Source: Acidobacteriota bacterium (GTDB taxonomy: Bacteria; Acidobacteriota; Terriglobia; Bryobacterales; Bryobacteraceae). From it: 64,000 bases of DNA. Positions 36,218 to 44,797 of this stretch are shown here, one piece after another. Both the position numbers and the translations under genes were made by a program. The DNA lies in the NCBI GenBank assembly GCA_025353165.1, contig JANXRE010000141.1, forward strand, positions 1 to 64,000, given 5' to 3'. The notes beneath the pieces were generated by a model, which searched no databases, had not been told where the DNA came from, and was given only the letters and a program-made list of their open reading frames with translations. How positions within the stretch are numbered: position 1 is the stretch's first letter; every line of letters starts with the position of its first letter.

Positions 36218-38658
36218 TTGTTTTCGAACTTGATTTCCGACGACGCGTCGAACCGGCGATAACCGCGGAAGACCGTCTCGTTCCGAACGAACTTCTTGAG
36301 TTGCCGGAGTTGAAGGACCGAGCGAAGCGGCAGCAGATAATCCTCCGATCCGATCCGGACCAGGCTGTACTCCAGCGAGAACGCGGGCGATTGCAGGCCG
36401 AAGTCTTTCGCCAGCCCGACTCCCTGAATCGTCAGCCGCCGCACCAGCCCAGTCTCCTCGTCGATGAAGATGCGGCCCGCATATCCGATGGGCTCCCGCC
36501 GTCCATTGTGACTGAGGGTGAAGTTCGATTTCGCCCGCGCCACTTCGACATCAAACACCTGGCAGAGTACTCCCATGGCCATCGAGCGACCGGCCCATTT
36601 GTATTGGGCGGCGATGTCCGGATCGAACAGGCCGAGGAGCATCGAGCCGAACTCGCCGCGCGAATGAACGCCCTTCAACCCGCCGCGCGTCGTGTCGGTT
36701 TTGACCCCGTCGATTTCGATTGTTCGATAGCTCTCCTTGCCACCCTCGTACGTCAGTTCATCCTTGAACGAGTCGGCCTCCTTGAGCTGGTCTGGTGTCT
36801 TCGCGGGGGCGGTAAACCGGTGTGTCTCCTGAAGACAGCGGAAATTCGGAAGGTGCGAGGAATACGCGAGCGCGTTCTTGCCGGCCTCGTCCCACAACCG
36901 TTTCTGCTCACCGGCGGGCATGGCGAATCCGCCCGAATCGACAGTGACCGGCTCGATCTCCGGCAGTTCGACGTCGTCGCTATCCGCGGCCGGTTGCCCC
37001 GCAAAACCCGGCCCGCGCGCGATCTTCACGGCCGCGGGCTTATCCCCAACCACCCGGAACGGAACGTTTCGCGTGATCACGTTGCGGCCCTGCCCGATGG
37101 AGATGACCGCCTCGTAGTCCCCGGGCGAAAGCTTCGCGCCTTTAATGTCGGCCAGATACGGGAATTCCTTGGCGCGTCCGCCATACATCGAGCTGCCCTT
37201 GCCGGACATCGAACCGAATTTGCCCTCGAGCGCCAGGTTGCGGAGCTGGGTTTTGAATTGCATCGGCGCGCGGGTTACGACCTTGCCGTCGCGCAGGAGT
37301 TCCAGGCTCAAGGCCGGCGGCGCGCCGTTTATGTCGGGATACAGGATCAGGTACAACTGCAGGTTGACGGGCTCGTCGGCGTGAAACACGGGGTTGAGCA
37401 TCGGAGACAATGCTTCCCCTTCGTAGCTGAGCACCTGATCGGCCTCGAATTTATCGGCGGACCCGCTGAATGGCCTCACCAGCAGGGCATCGCTGGCCAT
37501 CAGGCCGGGCGCGCCGCGGCCCGTTCGCAGCGGTGTACGGATGGTTCCGTTGCTTCCGGCCAAGAGGTCCTCAACCTTGGCCTCCAGCATGTAGCCCGAG
37601 CCGCCAGGAAGAGTCAGCCCGCGGAGGAATAACAGGCTGCCTTGGCGGCGAATGCTTAACTTTCGGATCGGTCCAGTGACAGTAACTTCTTTCTTCCCGC
37701 TCCACACGGCAACACCTTTCGAATTGCGAACAGTCGAAAGAATCCGGGCTCGCGCCAAATAGGTGCCCGCGTTATCGTCCACGTCGAACTTCAGGGCGCT
37801 CAGCGGAGATTCGACGAGGATAATGCCTCGCATCGGGCCGAAGGATTCAGTGGAATTGAACCCGCTCTCGATTTGCGACATTTGCGTCTCGCCGCTACTG
37901 TTTGCGTCCACGTGGCCAATCGACCCGACGGCGATGGTTCCGGTCATCGAGGTGCGGATGAACCGGGTGTGAATCGGGATTTCGAACTTCATGCCGGCGC
38001 CGGCCGATTCGACTGGTGCGGGCGCCGCCACGACCGCGCGTTCTTCGGGGGCTTCGGCTCCCACCGATGCCGTCAGGACACTCTGCTCCAACGCCTTGCC
38101 TTGGCGAAGCCACATTCCGCCGGTGTCCGTCGCGAGAGCCCGCAGGGCCGACTTGGGATCGTTGGGGCCGCTCTCGCCGATATCCAGCACCACCACCCGC
38201 ACCGACTTGGCGCGGCAGAGATCGACCAGATCCTGCAGCGTTCGCTCGGCCTCGCTCGACAACGGAGGACTGTTTAGCAGCGCGGCCAGAACGCGCGCGC
38301 CGGGGTGAAGGGCCGCGGCCTGGACGGCGGCGTCAAGAGCCGTGAGGAAAGTTGCGGGATCGGCGTCGCGCGCCTTCAGCGCGGCTTCGGTAAACGCCTG
38401 ATCGAGTTTCTTCGCCTCCATCCGCGAGTCGATACTCTGCGCTTCCGGACTGCCGGCGCTCCGAAGTTCGACCTTCGAGCCCGGGCTTTGCAGCCAGTGA
38501 CGGGCCGCCGACGCCGCAGCGCGCGCGCTCTGTCGGGCCGTTTGCTGCGATCCGGGACCAAACAGGAAGGTCAGAAGCCGATCCTCGGCCCGGAGGGGGG
38601 ACGCAACCGCAAGAACGATCAGTGGACCGATGATGGAAAGACCAGCAATCGCATGCAA
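36214..38658 (-). CDS. Large secreted VWFA-like acidobacterial protein
   Basis: 814 aa with a Sec-type leader (IIGPLIVLAVASPLRAED). An N-terminal VWA-like fold covers residues about 20-190 (TFLTALDAAVQAAALHPGARVLAALLNSPP, VRVVVLDIGESG), without a clear DxSxS metal site, so metal binding may be lost. A long beta-rich middle and a C-terminal part resembling acidobacterial VWFA-associated domains follow (NALAYSSHLPNFRCLQETHRF; IFIDEETGLVRRLTIQG). Function unknown, probably periplasmic. The TTG start is the only fit for the leader. Likely co-transcribed with the GH3 gene before that gene was broken. Confidence 0.7.
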   Translation of the reverse strand: MHAIAGLSIIGPLIVLAVASPLRAEDRLLTFLFGPGSQQTARQSARAAASAARHWLQSPGSKVELRSAGSPEAQSIDSRMEAKKLDQAFTEAALKARDADPATFLTALDAAVQAAALHPGARVLAALLNSPPLSSEAERTLQDLVDLCRAKSVRVVVLDIGESGPNDPKSALRALATDTGGMWLRQGKALEQSVLTASVGAEAPEERAVVAAPAPVESAGAGMKFEIPIHTRFIRTSMTGTIAVGSIGHVDANSSGETQMSQIESGFNSTESFGPMRGIILVESPLSALKFDVDDNAGTYLARARILSTVRNSKGVAVWSGKKEVTVTGPIRKLSIRRQGSLLFLRGLTLPGGSGYMLEAKVEDLLAGSNGTIRTPLRTGRGAPGLMASDALLVRPFSGSADKFEADQVLSYEGEALSPMLNPVFHADEPVNLQLYLILYPDINGAPPALSLELLRDGKVVTRAPMQFKTQLRNLALEGKFGSMSGKGSSMYGGRAKEFPYLADIKGAKLSPGDYEAVISIGQGRNVITRNVPFRVVGDKPAAVKIARGPGFAGQPAADSDDVELPEIEPVTVDSGGFAMPAGEQKRLWDEAGKNALAYSSHLPNFRCLQETHRFTAPAKTPDQLKEADSFKDELTYEGGKESYRTIEIDGVKTDTTRGGLKGVHSRGEFGSMLLGLFDPDIAAQYKWAGRSMAMGVLCQVFDVEVARAKSNFTLSHNGRREPIGYAGRIFIDEETGLVRRLTIQGVGLAKDFGLQSPAFSLEYSLVRIGSEDYLLPLRSVLQLRQLKKFVRNETVFRGYRRFDASSEIKFENK

Positions 38659-38707
38659 ATGAAGACGTACCCTCAGCGACCATTGTCCTCTTTTTTCGGG
38701 CGCCGGC

Positions 38708-38737
38708 TTTACGGCGGAATCCGATTCCGAATATGAT
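38708..38737 (+). promoter_or_regulatory. Candidate promoter for the DUF5009-like gene
   Basis: TTTACG at 38708-38713 and TATGAT at 38732-38737 with an 18-base spacer. A strong GGAGGT ribosome site follows at 38761-38766. Confidence 0.45.
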
Positions 38738-38770
38738 AGGGTCTACTCGAAATTAAATTAGGAGGTGAGA

Positions 38771-39961
38771 GTGCAGGCAGTTGTCCCCACACCCGCGATC
38801 GCGCGCAACGTCGCGGTCGACGTGTATCGAGGCTTTGTGATGCTGCTCATGATGGGCGAGGTCTTGCAGTTCGCCCGGGTGGCTGCCGCGTTTCCGGGGA
38901 ACTGGCTTTGGGGAATCCTGGCCTACCACCAGACCCATGTCGAATGGGCGGGATGCTCGCTCCACGACATGATCCAGCCCTCCTTCTCGTTCCTGGTTGG
39001 CGTTGCCCTTCCCTACTCCATCGCGAGCCGCATGGCCAAAGGCGGCACGTTCGGCAGGATGTTCGCGCATGCTCTGTGGCGGTCGTTGCTCTTGTGCGCG
39101 CTCGGTATCTTCCTCCGTTCCATGTCGAGTCCGATGACGAACTTCACGTTTGAGGACACGTTAACCCAGATTGGCTTAGGCTTCCCCATTCTGTTCGTGC
39201 TCGGCTTCAAACCTCCGAAATGGGCGTGGATCGCGCTTGCCGTCGTCCTGGTGGGGTACTGGGGCGCGTGGGCGCTCTACCCGGTCCCGGGACCGGGCTA
39301 CGATTACACGTCCGTCGGCGTTCCGCAGGGCTGGGACCACCTGTACAGCGGATTCATGGCCCACTGGAATAAGAACGCGAACCTCGGGCTAGCTTTCGAC
39401 GTCTGGTTCTTGAATCTGTTCCCGCGGCCGGAACCGTTCGTCGCCAACGGGGGCGGCTACCTGACGCTGAGCTTCATCCCAACCCTGGGAACGATGATCC
39501 TGGGCCTGATCGCCGGGCGCTGGCTTCGCGCCGCCGCGCCAAAAATCCCGATGAGAAAGCTGCTCCTCGCGAGCGTCATCGGAATCGCGGCCGGCGTTCT
39601 TTTACACTTCGCCGGAATCAACCCGTTGGTGAAGCGGATTTGGACACCGGGGTGGACGCTGTTCAGCGGCGGCGTGTGTTTCCTTTTCCTGGCCGCATTT
39701 TCGTGGGTGGTGGACGTACTCCACTTCCGCAAATGGGCCTTCCCGCTGGTGGTGGTTGGAATGAACTCGATCGCCGCGTACTTGATCGCGCACCTTTTTG
39801 AGAACTTCATCCCGAGTTCCCTGCGCATTAATCTCGGGCAGCACTGGTTCGACGTATTCGGCACCGGCATCGGCCCGTTCGTGGAGGGCGTAGGGGTGTT
39901 GCTGTGCTACTGGCTGATCTTGCTGTGGATGTACCGGAGGAAGCTGTTCCTGAAGATCTGA
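38771..39961 (+). CDS. DUF5009 / heparan-glucosaminide-acetyltransferase-like membrane protein
   Basis: 396 aa with about 10 membrane helices. The N-terminal VDVYRGFVMLLMMGEVL and SFLVGVALPYSI segments are those of the DUF5009/HGSNAT group, in which members transfer acyl groups to sugars across a membrane. The start GTG at 38771 is preferred over 38765 because GGAGGT (38761-38766) would overlap the earlier one; spacing to 38771 is 4-5 bases. Stands alone, divergent from the VWFA-like gene. Confidence 0.8.
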   Translation: MQAVVPTPAIARNVAVDVYRGFVMLLMMGEVLQFARVAAAFPGNWLWGILAYHQTHVEWAGCSLHDMIQPSFSFLVGVALPYSIASRMAKGGTFGRMFAHALWRSLLLCALGIFLRSMSSPMTNFTFEDTLTQIGLGFPILFVLGFKPPKWAWIALAVVLVGYWGAWALYPVPGPGYDYTSVGVPQGWDHLYSGFMAHWNKNANLGLAFDVWFLNLFPRPEPFVANGGGYLTLSFIPTLGTMILGLIAGRWLRAAAPKIPMRKLLLASVIGIAAGVLLHFAGINPLVKRIWTPGWTLFSGGVCFLFLAAFSWVVDVLHFRKWAFPLVVVGMNSIAAYLIAHLFENFIPSSLRINLGQHWFDVFGTGIGPFVEGVGVLLCYWLILLWMYRRKLFLKI

Positions 39962-40195
39962 CTATTCCTGCGCGGGCATCTGTACGTCGGAGTCGCGCCA
40001 GGCGCTGATCTTCAGGCGACGGCAGACCCAGCACAGTTGCTCGGTGGGATTAGGGGCGCATTCCGACCCGCAAACGCTGCACTTCGCCAAGCGCTTGATG
40101 GTGTCCATCTCGGTTTCAATTGCCTTTCGGGCGCGCTCCAGCAGTTCTTTCGAAATCACCGGAGGTTCTTGCGGTACGGTAAGTTTACGTTTCAC
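39962..40195 (-). CDS. Small zinc-ribbon-like protein
   Basis: 77 aa with helical N-terminus (SKELLERARKAIETEMDTI) and four cysteines in CSVCGSEC and CWVC, spaced for one zinc. No known family. GTG start with weak SD. Its stop abuts the stop of the facing membrane protein gene. Confidence 0.6.
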   Translation of the reverse strand: MKRKLTVPQEPPVISKELLERARKAIETEMDTIKRLAKCSVCGSECAPNPTEQLCWVCRRLKISAWRDSDVQMPAQE

Positions 40196-40228
40196 CCAGA
40201 TCCCTGCCTATTTCAAATATAGAACAAA

Positions 40229-40426
40229 CTACGCGGCGACTTTGTCCAGGTACAGGATGTAGGCGGCGTCCAGCGTCGACGCACAGCGGGCGCACTTTTG
40301 CCCCGGTCTGGTGAACTGCCGCTTGCCCTTAGCCAATACCTCGGCTTCCACCGTATGGGTGCAACTGGGACAGTAGACCCGCCCCTTTTGCGACTGAATC
40401 ATCCCTGGTTTCTGTTCGGTAGCCAT
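40229..40426 (-). CDS. Small CxxC-CxxC zinc-ribbon protein
   Basis: 65 aa with CPSC and CARC knuckles about 28 residues apart in a small beta-rich sequence ending LYLDKVAA. Strong ribosome site GGAGGT six bases before the ATG. Probably co-transcribed with the 77-aa gene (33-base gap). Function unknown. Confidence 0.65.
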   Translation of the reverse strand: MATEQKPGMIQSQKGRVYCPSCTHTVEAEVLAKGKRQFTRPGQKCARCASTLDAAYILYLDKVAA

Positions 40427-40513
40427 CGCTCACCTCCACAGCTATTCTTCAGACGCAAGATTGGTACCGAAGGATGCGCGAAAATCTCAGGTTTGCAGTA
40501 TTCTTACAAAAAC

Positions 40514-40752
40514 ATGCCGAATGTCGACTGGCTCAGAAATTATTGCCTGACACTGCCCCACCCAACCGAGCGCTCGCGGTGATGCCGCTGGAACCCGCTC
40601 CCGTGTGCCTATCTTTCAAGTGCTCGCCGGAGGAATTCGCCGAGATGGTCGAGCGGCCGGGAATCATCCCCGCGCCGCACATGGCGCGGGCATTCTGGGT
40701 GGCCTTGCAGAATGAAAATGCGTGGCCGCGGCAAGAGATCCGCGAGCGGTAG
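40514..40752 (+). pseudogene. MmcQ/YjbR-family DNA-binding protein, internally deleted
   Basis: Starts well (MPNVDWLRNYCLTLPHPTE) but meets a stop after ERSR. The C-terminal half reappears in another frame from about 40580: PLEPAPVCLSFKCSPEEFAEMVERPGIIPAPHMARAFWVAL, ending EIRER with an early stop. About 25 residues between the halves and the usual C-terminal RESYELV are missing. Identification is from family recall. Confidence 0.65.
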
Positions 40753-40764
40753 AAGCGCGTGAGA

Positions 40765-40941
40765 TCAGTCTTCGCAAACACCCGGACGGTGGCATTGTGG
40801 GCCGTCGCAGGTCCATTGCAGGCAGACACAACAGAGCGCCAGGTCCTGGTCCTCCTGCCCGGCGGATGCCGCTTGAACCGCGTCCAAGGCGTTGGCGGCG
40901 GAGGCAGTTGTTTCTTCCAGTAACATCAGTTCCGTGCTCAT
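40765..40941 (-). CDS. Small Cys-rich protein (58 aa)
   Basis: Below the usual ORF length cutoff. ATG at 40941, stop at 40765, preceded by AAGGAG ten bases upstream. The N-terminal 35 residues are acidic/Ala-rich (MSTELMLLEETTASAANALD), and the last 22 carry six cysteines and one histidine (CCVCLQWTCDG...CHRPGVCED). This could be a metal-binding peptide or a leader-core type precursor; no modifying enzyme or exporter is next to it. Same strand as the two zinc-ribbon genes further on. Confidence 0.55.
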   Translation of the reverse strand: MSTELMLLEETTASAANALDAVQAASAGQEDQDLALCCVCLQWTCDGPQCHRPGVCED

Positions 40942-41027
40942 TTCGGGCGATCTCCTTGCTGTCGAAATTGTATACCCGATATTGAGGTCTGTAAAGTTCT
41001 TTCATGGGCGCGGGTAAAATACCCACA

Positions 41028-42920
41028 ATGACCCGCCAATTCATGGTCCTCGCGTTCGCCGCGGTGGCAGCGGCACAAACCGCGCGGCTGGACGAAACCG
41101 TGCAGTACAACGACGTCGCGATCTCGCCCGATGGTAAGTTCGTGGCTTGGGGACAAGCGGCGGCATCGGAGCAGTCCATTCACATTGCTCCCGTGGCCGG
41201 AGGATCCGGGACCTCCGCAGTCCACGCCGGCAGCGAGCCCGCATGGTCTCCCGATTCGAAACAGGTGGCGTTCTTCTCCGCGTCCGCCGGTCAGGCCCAA
41301 CTGTGGACGGTGCTGGCGAACGGCGCGCAGGCGAAGCAGTGGACGCACCTAAGCGGCTACGCCGCGCGCCCGCGCTGGTCCCATGACGGAAAGAGTGTCG
41401 CATTTCTATATAGCGAGGGCGCAAGCGGCGGGGGTCCGTTGGGCGCTGCTCCCGTGCAGACCGGCGTCGTCGACCAGCAGATTCGGAATCAGCGTATTGC
41501 TGTGCTCGATGCCGGGTCCGGCGCGGTCCGGCAGGTGTCGCCTGCGACGTTGCACGTGTACGACTATGACTGGTCCCCCGACGACTCGACTTTCGTCGCG
41601 ACCGCCGCGCCGGGCCCCGGTGACAACAATTGGTGGATCGCCCAGATTTACACGATTCGCTTCTCCTCGGGCGAGGCGAAATCGATCTATCAGCCGGAAT
41701 TTCAGATCGCAACGCCGCGATGGTCGCCCGATGGGAAAACGATCGCGTTCATCGAGGGTCTGATGAGCGATGAGGGGTTTCATGGGGGCGACCTCTTTAC
41801 GATTTCGGCATCGGGAGGCAAGCCGGTAAACCGGACTGCGGGGCGCAAGTCGTCACCGAACGCGGTTTTCTGGCCCGAAGCCGGTCGGATGTTGTTTACC
41901 GAGTGGGCTGGGGGCGGCAGCGCGATTTCAGAACTGCTGCTGGAAGGGGGCACGATTCGAACGCTTTGGCGGGGTCCGGAAAACGTGCATGGCTACGGCA
42001 ACTTTCCGACATTCTCTGTGTCGCGCGACGGCTCTGTGACGGCGCTGGTTCGCAGCACGTTGAATGCTCCACCCGAGGTCTGGGCCGGTCCCACCGGAGA
42101 GTGGCGGCAACTGACCGCGAACAACGCCACGCAGACGGTCGAATGGGGCAAGGCCGAGAATCTGGAATGGACCACCGACGGGCGCCGAATCCAGGGATGG
42201 CTGCTGCCGCCGAAGGAAGTGGTGGGAGGCAGGCGCTACCCGCTGATCGTGTTGATTCACGGCGGCCCCTCGGGGAGCGAGACCTCGAGCTGGCCGGTTG
42301 AATTCGGGCTACCAGCGGTTCTATCCTCGAAAGGCTATTACGTGCTGATGCCGAATCCGCGCGGTAGCTATGGGCAAGGCGAGGAGTTCACGCGCGCAAA
42401 CGTGAAGGATTTCGGGGGCGGGGATCTGCGCGACATTCTCGCGGGAGTGGATCGCGCTCTCGGACGCTATCCGATCGACCCCAACCGCCTGGGAGTGACC
42501 GGCTGGAGCTACGGCGGTTACATGACGATGTGGACAGTGACGCAAACCCATCGCTTTCGGGCGGCGATGGCCGGGGCCGGCATCGCCAACTGGCAGAGCT
42601 ACTACGGCGAGAACCTGATCGATCGCTGGATGATTCCATTTTTCGGCGCTTCGGTGTACGACGATCCGGCGGTGTACGAGAAAAGCTCGCCGATGCGGTT
42701 CATCAAGAATACGAAGACCCCGACTCTCGTTCTGGTCGGAGAGCGCGACGCGGAGTGTCCATCGCCGCAATCCTATGAGTTCTGGCATGCGCTGCGCAGT
42801 CTGGGCGTGCCGGCGGAGCTCGTCGTCTACGCTGGGGAAGGACACATGTTCGCCGATGCCAAAAATCGCGTGGATGTGATTGACCGGACGCTCGCGTGGT
42901 TCGATAAATACTTACGGTGA
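41028..42920 (+). CDS. Secreted S9 family peptidase (acylaminoacyl-peptidase-like)
   Basis: 630 aa. Sec signal MTRQFMVLAFAAVAAAQ, a beta-propeller of WD40/PD40-like blades (ISPDGKFVAW, WSPDSKQVAF, WSPDGKTIAF) to about residue 370, then an alpha/beta-hydrolase domain with nucleophile GWSYGGYM near residue 490, Asp in GERDAECPSP and His in GEGHMFAD. Cleaves short peptides, probably in the periplasm. The later ATG at 41028 gives a proper signal. Its last nine bases overlap the end of the facing phnX gene. Confidence 0.9.
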   Translation: MTRQFMVLAFAAVAAAQTARLDETVQYNDVAISPDGKFVAWGQAAASEQSIHIAPVAGGSGTSAVHAGSEPAWSPDSKQVAFFSASAGQAQLWTVLANGAQAKQWTHLSGYAARPRWSHDGKSVAFLYSEGASGGGPLGAAPVQTGVVDQQIRNQRIAVLDAGSGAVRQVSPATLHVYDYDWSPDDSTFVATAAPGPGDNNWWIAQIYTIRFSSGEAKSIYQPEFQIATPRWSPDGKTIAFIEGLMSDEGFHGGDLFTISASGGKPVNRTAGRKSSPNAVFWPEAGRMLFTEWAGGGSAISELLLEGGTIRTLWRGPENVHGYGNFPTFSVSRDGSVTALVRSTLNAPPEVWAGPTGEWRQLTANNATQTVEWGKAENLEWTTDGRRIQGWLLPPKEVVGGRRYPLIVLIHGGPSGSETSSWPVEFGLPAVLSSKGYYVLMPNPRGSYGQGEEFTRANVKDFGGGDLRDILAGVDRALGRYPIDPNRLGVTGWSYGGYMTMWTVTQTHRFRAAMAGAGIANWQSYYGENLIDRWMIPFFGASVYDDPAVYEKSSPMRFIKNTKTPTLVLVGERDAECPSPQSYEFWHALRSLGVPAELVVYAGEGHMFADAKNRVDVIDRTLAWFDKYLR

Positions 42921-43688
42921 TCCGAGCCGGCCGCCAATCTCGTCGAGGACCGCGGGCAGCGCGGCGATTTCTTCGATGACGTAATGTGCGCCCGCCGACC
43001 GGAATCTCGATTCCGCGGCCGACACACGCCGCGTCAGTTCGCCGGAAGCGAGCGCCTCCACTTCGGCTTCGCTGAGGCCCAGTTCGTTGCCGGTCTTCGT
43101 GATGCCGACGGTCCACATGCCGGCGTTACGGCCCTCCGCAATATTGGCCATGGTGTCGCCGACCTTCACGCATGCACCGATCGGGTATGCTTCCAGGAGC
43201 ATCGCGGCCCGCAGCGCCATCCAGGGGGCGGGACGCCCGTGCGGCACTTCGTCGGCGCATACCGTGCAGTCGGGATCGAAGCCTCCGGCGGCAGCCGCGG
43301 GAATGAGATCGCGCATCATCTCGCGCGCGTATCCGGTGGTCGAACCGATTCGAATGACGCGGCTGCGCAGCTCCCGCATGACCTCGCGGGTGCCGGGAAT
43401 TACATCCGCGTACCCGGCGATTACCGAGGTTTGCAGCGGAATAAATTCGGCGTAGAGCGCATCGACGTCCGCCTCCGTGGTGGGCCATTGCCCCGCAACC
43501 GTATCGAGCGCCAGCAGGGTGCGGATGTGCTCCTTCTTCGGAGTACCCATCGGACCGCGCGCCTGTGCCGCGGTCACGTCGATCCCCTTCCGCCGGAAGA
43601 GCTCAACGAATGCAATGACCGGCGCGCGGCTGCCGTAGTCGACGACCGTGCCGGCCCAATCGAAAATCACGGCGCGGATGCTGTTCAA
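42912..43688 (-). CDS. phnX: Phosphonoacetaldehyde hydrolase
   Basis: 258-aa HAD-superfamily enzyme that splits phosphonoacetaldehyde to acetaldehyde and phosphate, second step of 2-aminoethylphosphonate use. The nucleophile motif is FDWAGTVVDYGS (residues about 9-20). The family-specific Schiff-base Lys lies in PMGTPKKEHI, and VKVGDTMANIAEG is the acidic HAD motif. Full length. ATGA overlap with phnW. Confidence 0.93.
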   Translation of the reverse strand: MNSIRAVIFDWAGTVVDYGSRAPVIAFVELFRRKGIDVTAAQARGPMGTPKKEHIRTLLALDTVAGQWPTTEADVDALYAEFIPLQTSVIAGYADVIPGTREVMRELRSRVIRIGSTTGYAREMMRDLIPAAAAGGFDPDCTVCADEVPHGRPAPWMALRAAMLLEAYPIGACVKVGDTMANIAEGRNAGMWTVGITKTGNELGLSEAEVEALASGELTRRVSAAESRFRSAGAHYVIEEIAALPAVLDEIGGRLGSP

Positions 43689-44797
43689 TGCTGTCTCCCA
43701 ATGCCCATCCGGCCGAGCACGTCATCGATGGCATCGACCAGAGCATCGATATCCGCCGGGAAAATGTGGCCGATTGTGCCGATGCGGAAGCAATCCGCAT
43801 GGGTCAGCTTACCCGGGTAAATCGCGAACCCGCGATCGCTCAGCAATTCGTAGAAGCGGCTGAAGACGAACGCGGGATGGCCGGGATAGCGGAATGCTGT
43901 GATGATAGGGCCCTGTAGCTCGGGTGCAAGGTACGCCTCGAACCCCAGCCGGGTCATGCCTTGCATCAACGCGCGATGATTCTCCGCGTAACGCGCCGAG
44001 CGCCCCGCGACTCCACCCTCGGCGTCCAGTTCAGCGAGAGCCTGCCGGAAAGCGAGCAGGGCATGGGTCGGCGGAGTGAAGCGGAACTGCCCGTCGCTCT
44101 CGAGCCCCTTCCATTGCGCGTGAAGATCCAGGCTCAGACTTCTGACGCGCCCCTCGCATTCGCGCAGCGCATCGCGCCGCATAATCGCGAAGGAGAAGCC
44201 GGGCACTCCCTGAATGCACTTGTTCGCCGACGACACTAGAAAATCGATCGAGCAATCCGGAACGCTCAGAGGTATTCCGCCGAAGCTGCTCATCGCATCC
44301 ACGATGTAGCGGCATCCGAACGAACGTACGATTTCGCCGATCTCGCGGACAGGATTGAGAATGCCCGTAGTCGTCTCGCAATGAACCACGCCTACGTGGC
44401 TCACGTTGGGATTCGCCGTCAGCGCCGAGCGGGCGAAATCCGCGGTCAGGGGCTGGTCCTCGGGGACGCTGATCTGTATCGTTTCGATGCCCAGCACTTG
44501 GGCGATCTGCGCCATGCGGCGCCCGTACGCACCGTTGATCAGAACCAGCAACTTGCCATCGCGAGCCATCGCCGAGCCGATCACCGACTCGATGCCGAAC
44601 GTGCCCGAGCCCTGCATCGGCACGGCTTCGTAGCCCGCCTCTGCGCATGCCAGCAGCAGCAACCGCGACCGGATCTCGCCAACGGCGGCGATGAACTCCG
44701 GATCGCGCGAGCCGGCGTCCCGCAGCATGGCCTCCTTCACCGAAGCGCTGGTGGTCAACGGACCGGGCGTGAACCACAGTTTCGACTGAGCTTTCAT
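43685..44797 (-). CDS. phnW: 2-aminoethylphosphonate--pyruvate transaminase
   Basis: 370-aa class V PLP aminotransferase converting 2-aminoethylphosphonate and pyruvate to phosphonoacetaldehyde and alanine. FTPGPLTTSASVK at the N-terminus, MQGSGTFGIES, VDAMSSFGGIPL and the PLP-Lys motif SSANKCIQGVPGFSF are visible. The start (ATG 44797) overlaps the upstream stop as ATGA, and the stop overlaps phnX likewise. The frame's upstream extension is antisense noise. Confidence 0.93.
   Translation of the reverse strand: MKAQSKLWFTPGPLTTSASVKEAMLRDAGSRDPEFIAAVGEIRSRLLLLACAEAGYEAVPMQGSGTFGIESVIGSAMARDGKLLVLINGAYGRRMAQIAQVLGIETIQISVPEDQPLTADFARSALTANPNVSHVGVVHCETTTGILNPVREIGEIVRSFGCRYIVDAMSSFGGIPLSVPDCSIDFLVSSANKCIQGVPGFSFAIMRRDALRECEGRVRSLSLDLHAQWKGLESDGQFRFTPPTHALLAFRQALAELDAEGGVAGRSARYAENHRALMQGMTRLGFEAYLAPELQGPIITAFRYPGHPAFVFSRFYELLSDRGFAIYPGKLTHADCFRIGTIGHIFPADIDALVDAIDDVLGRMGIGRQH

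Noticed and set aside
36301-37632. 443-aa + strand frame
   Set aside because: Antisense to the VWFA-like protein, which has a signal peptide and family-like C-terminus.
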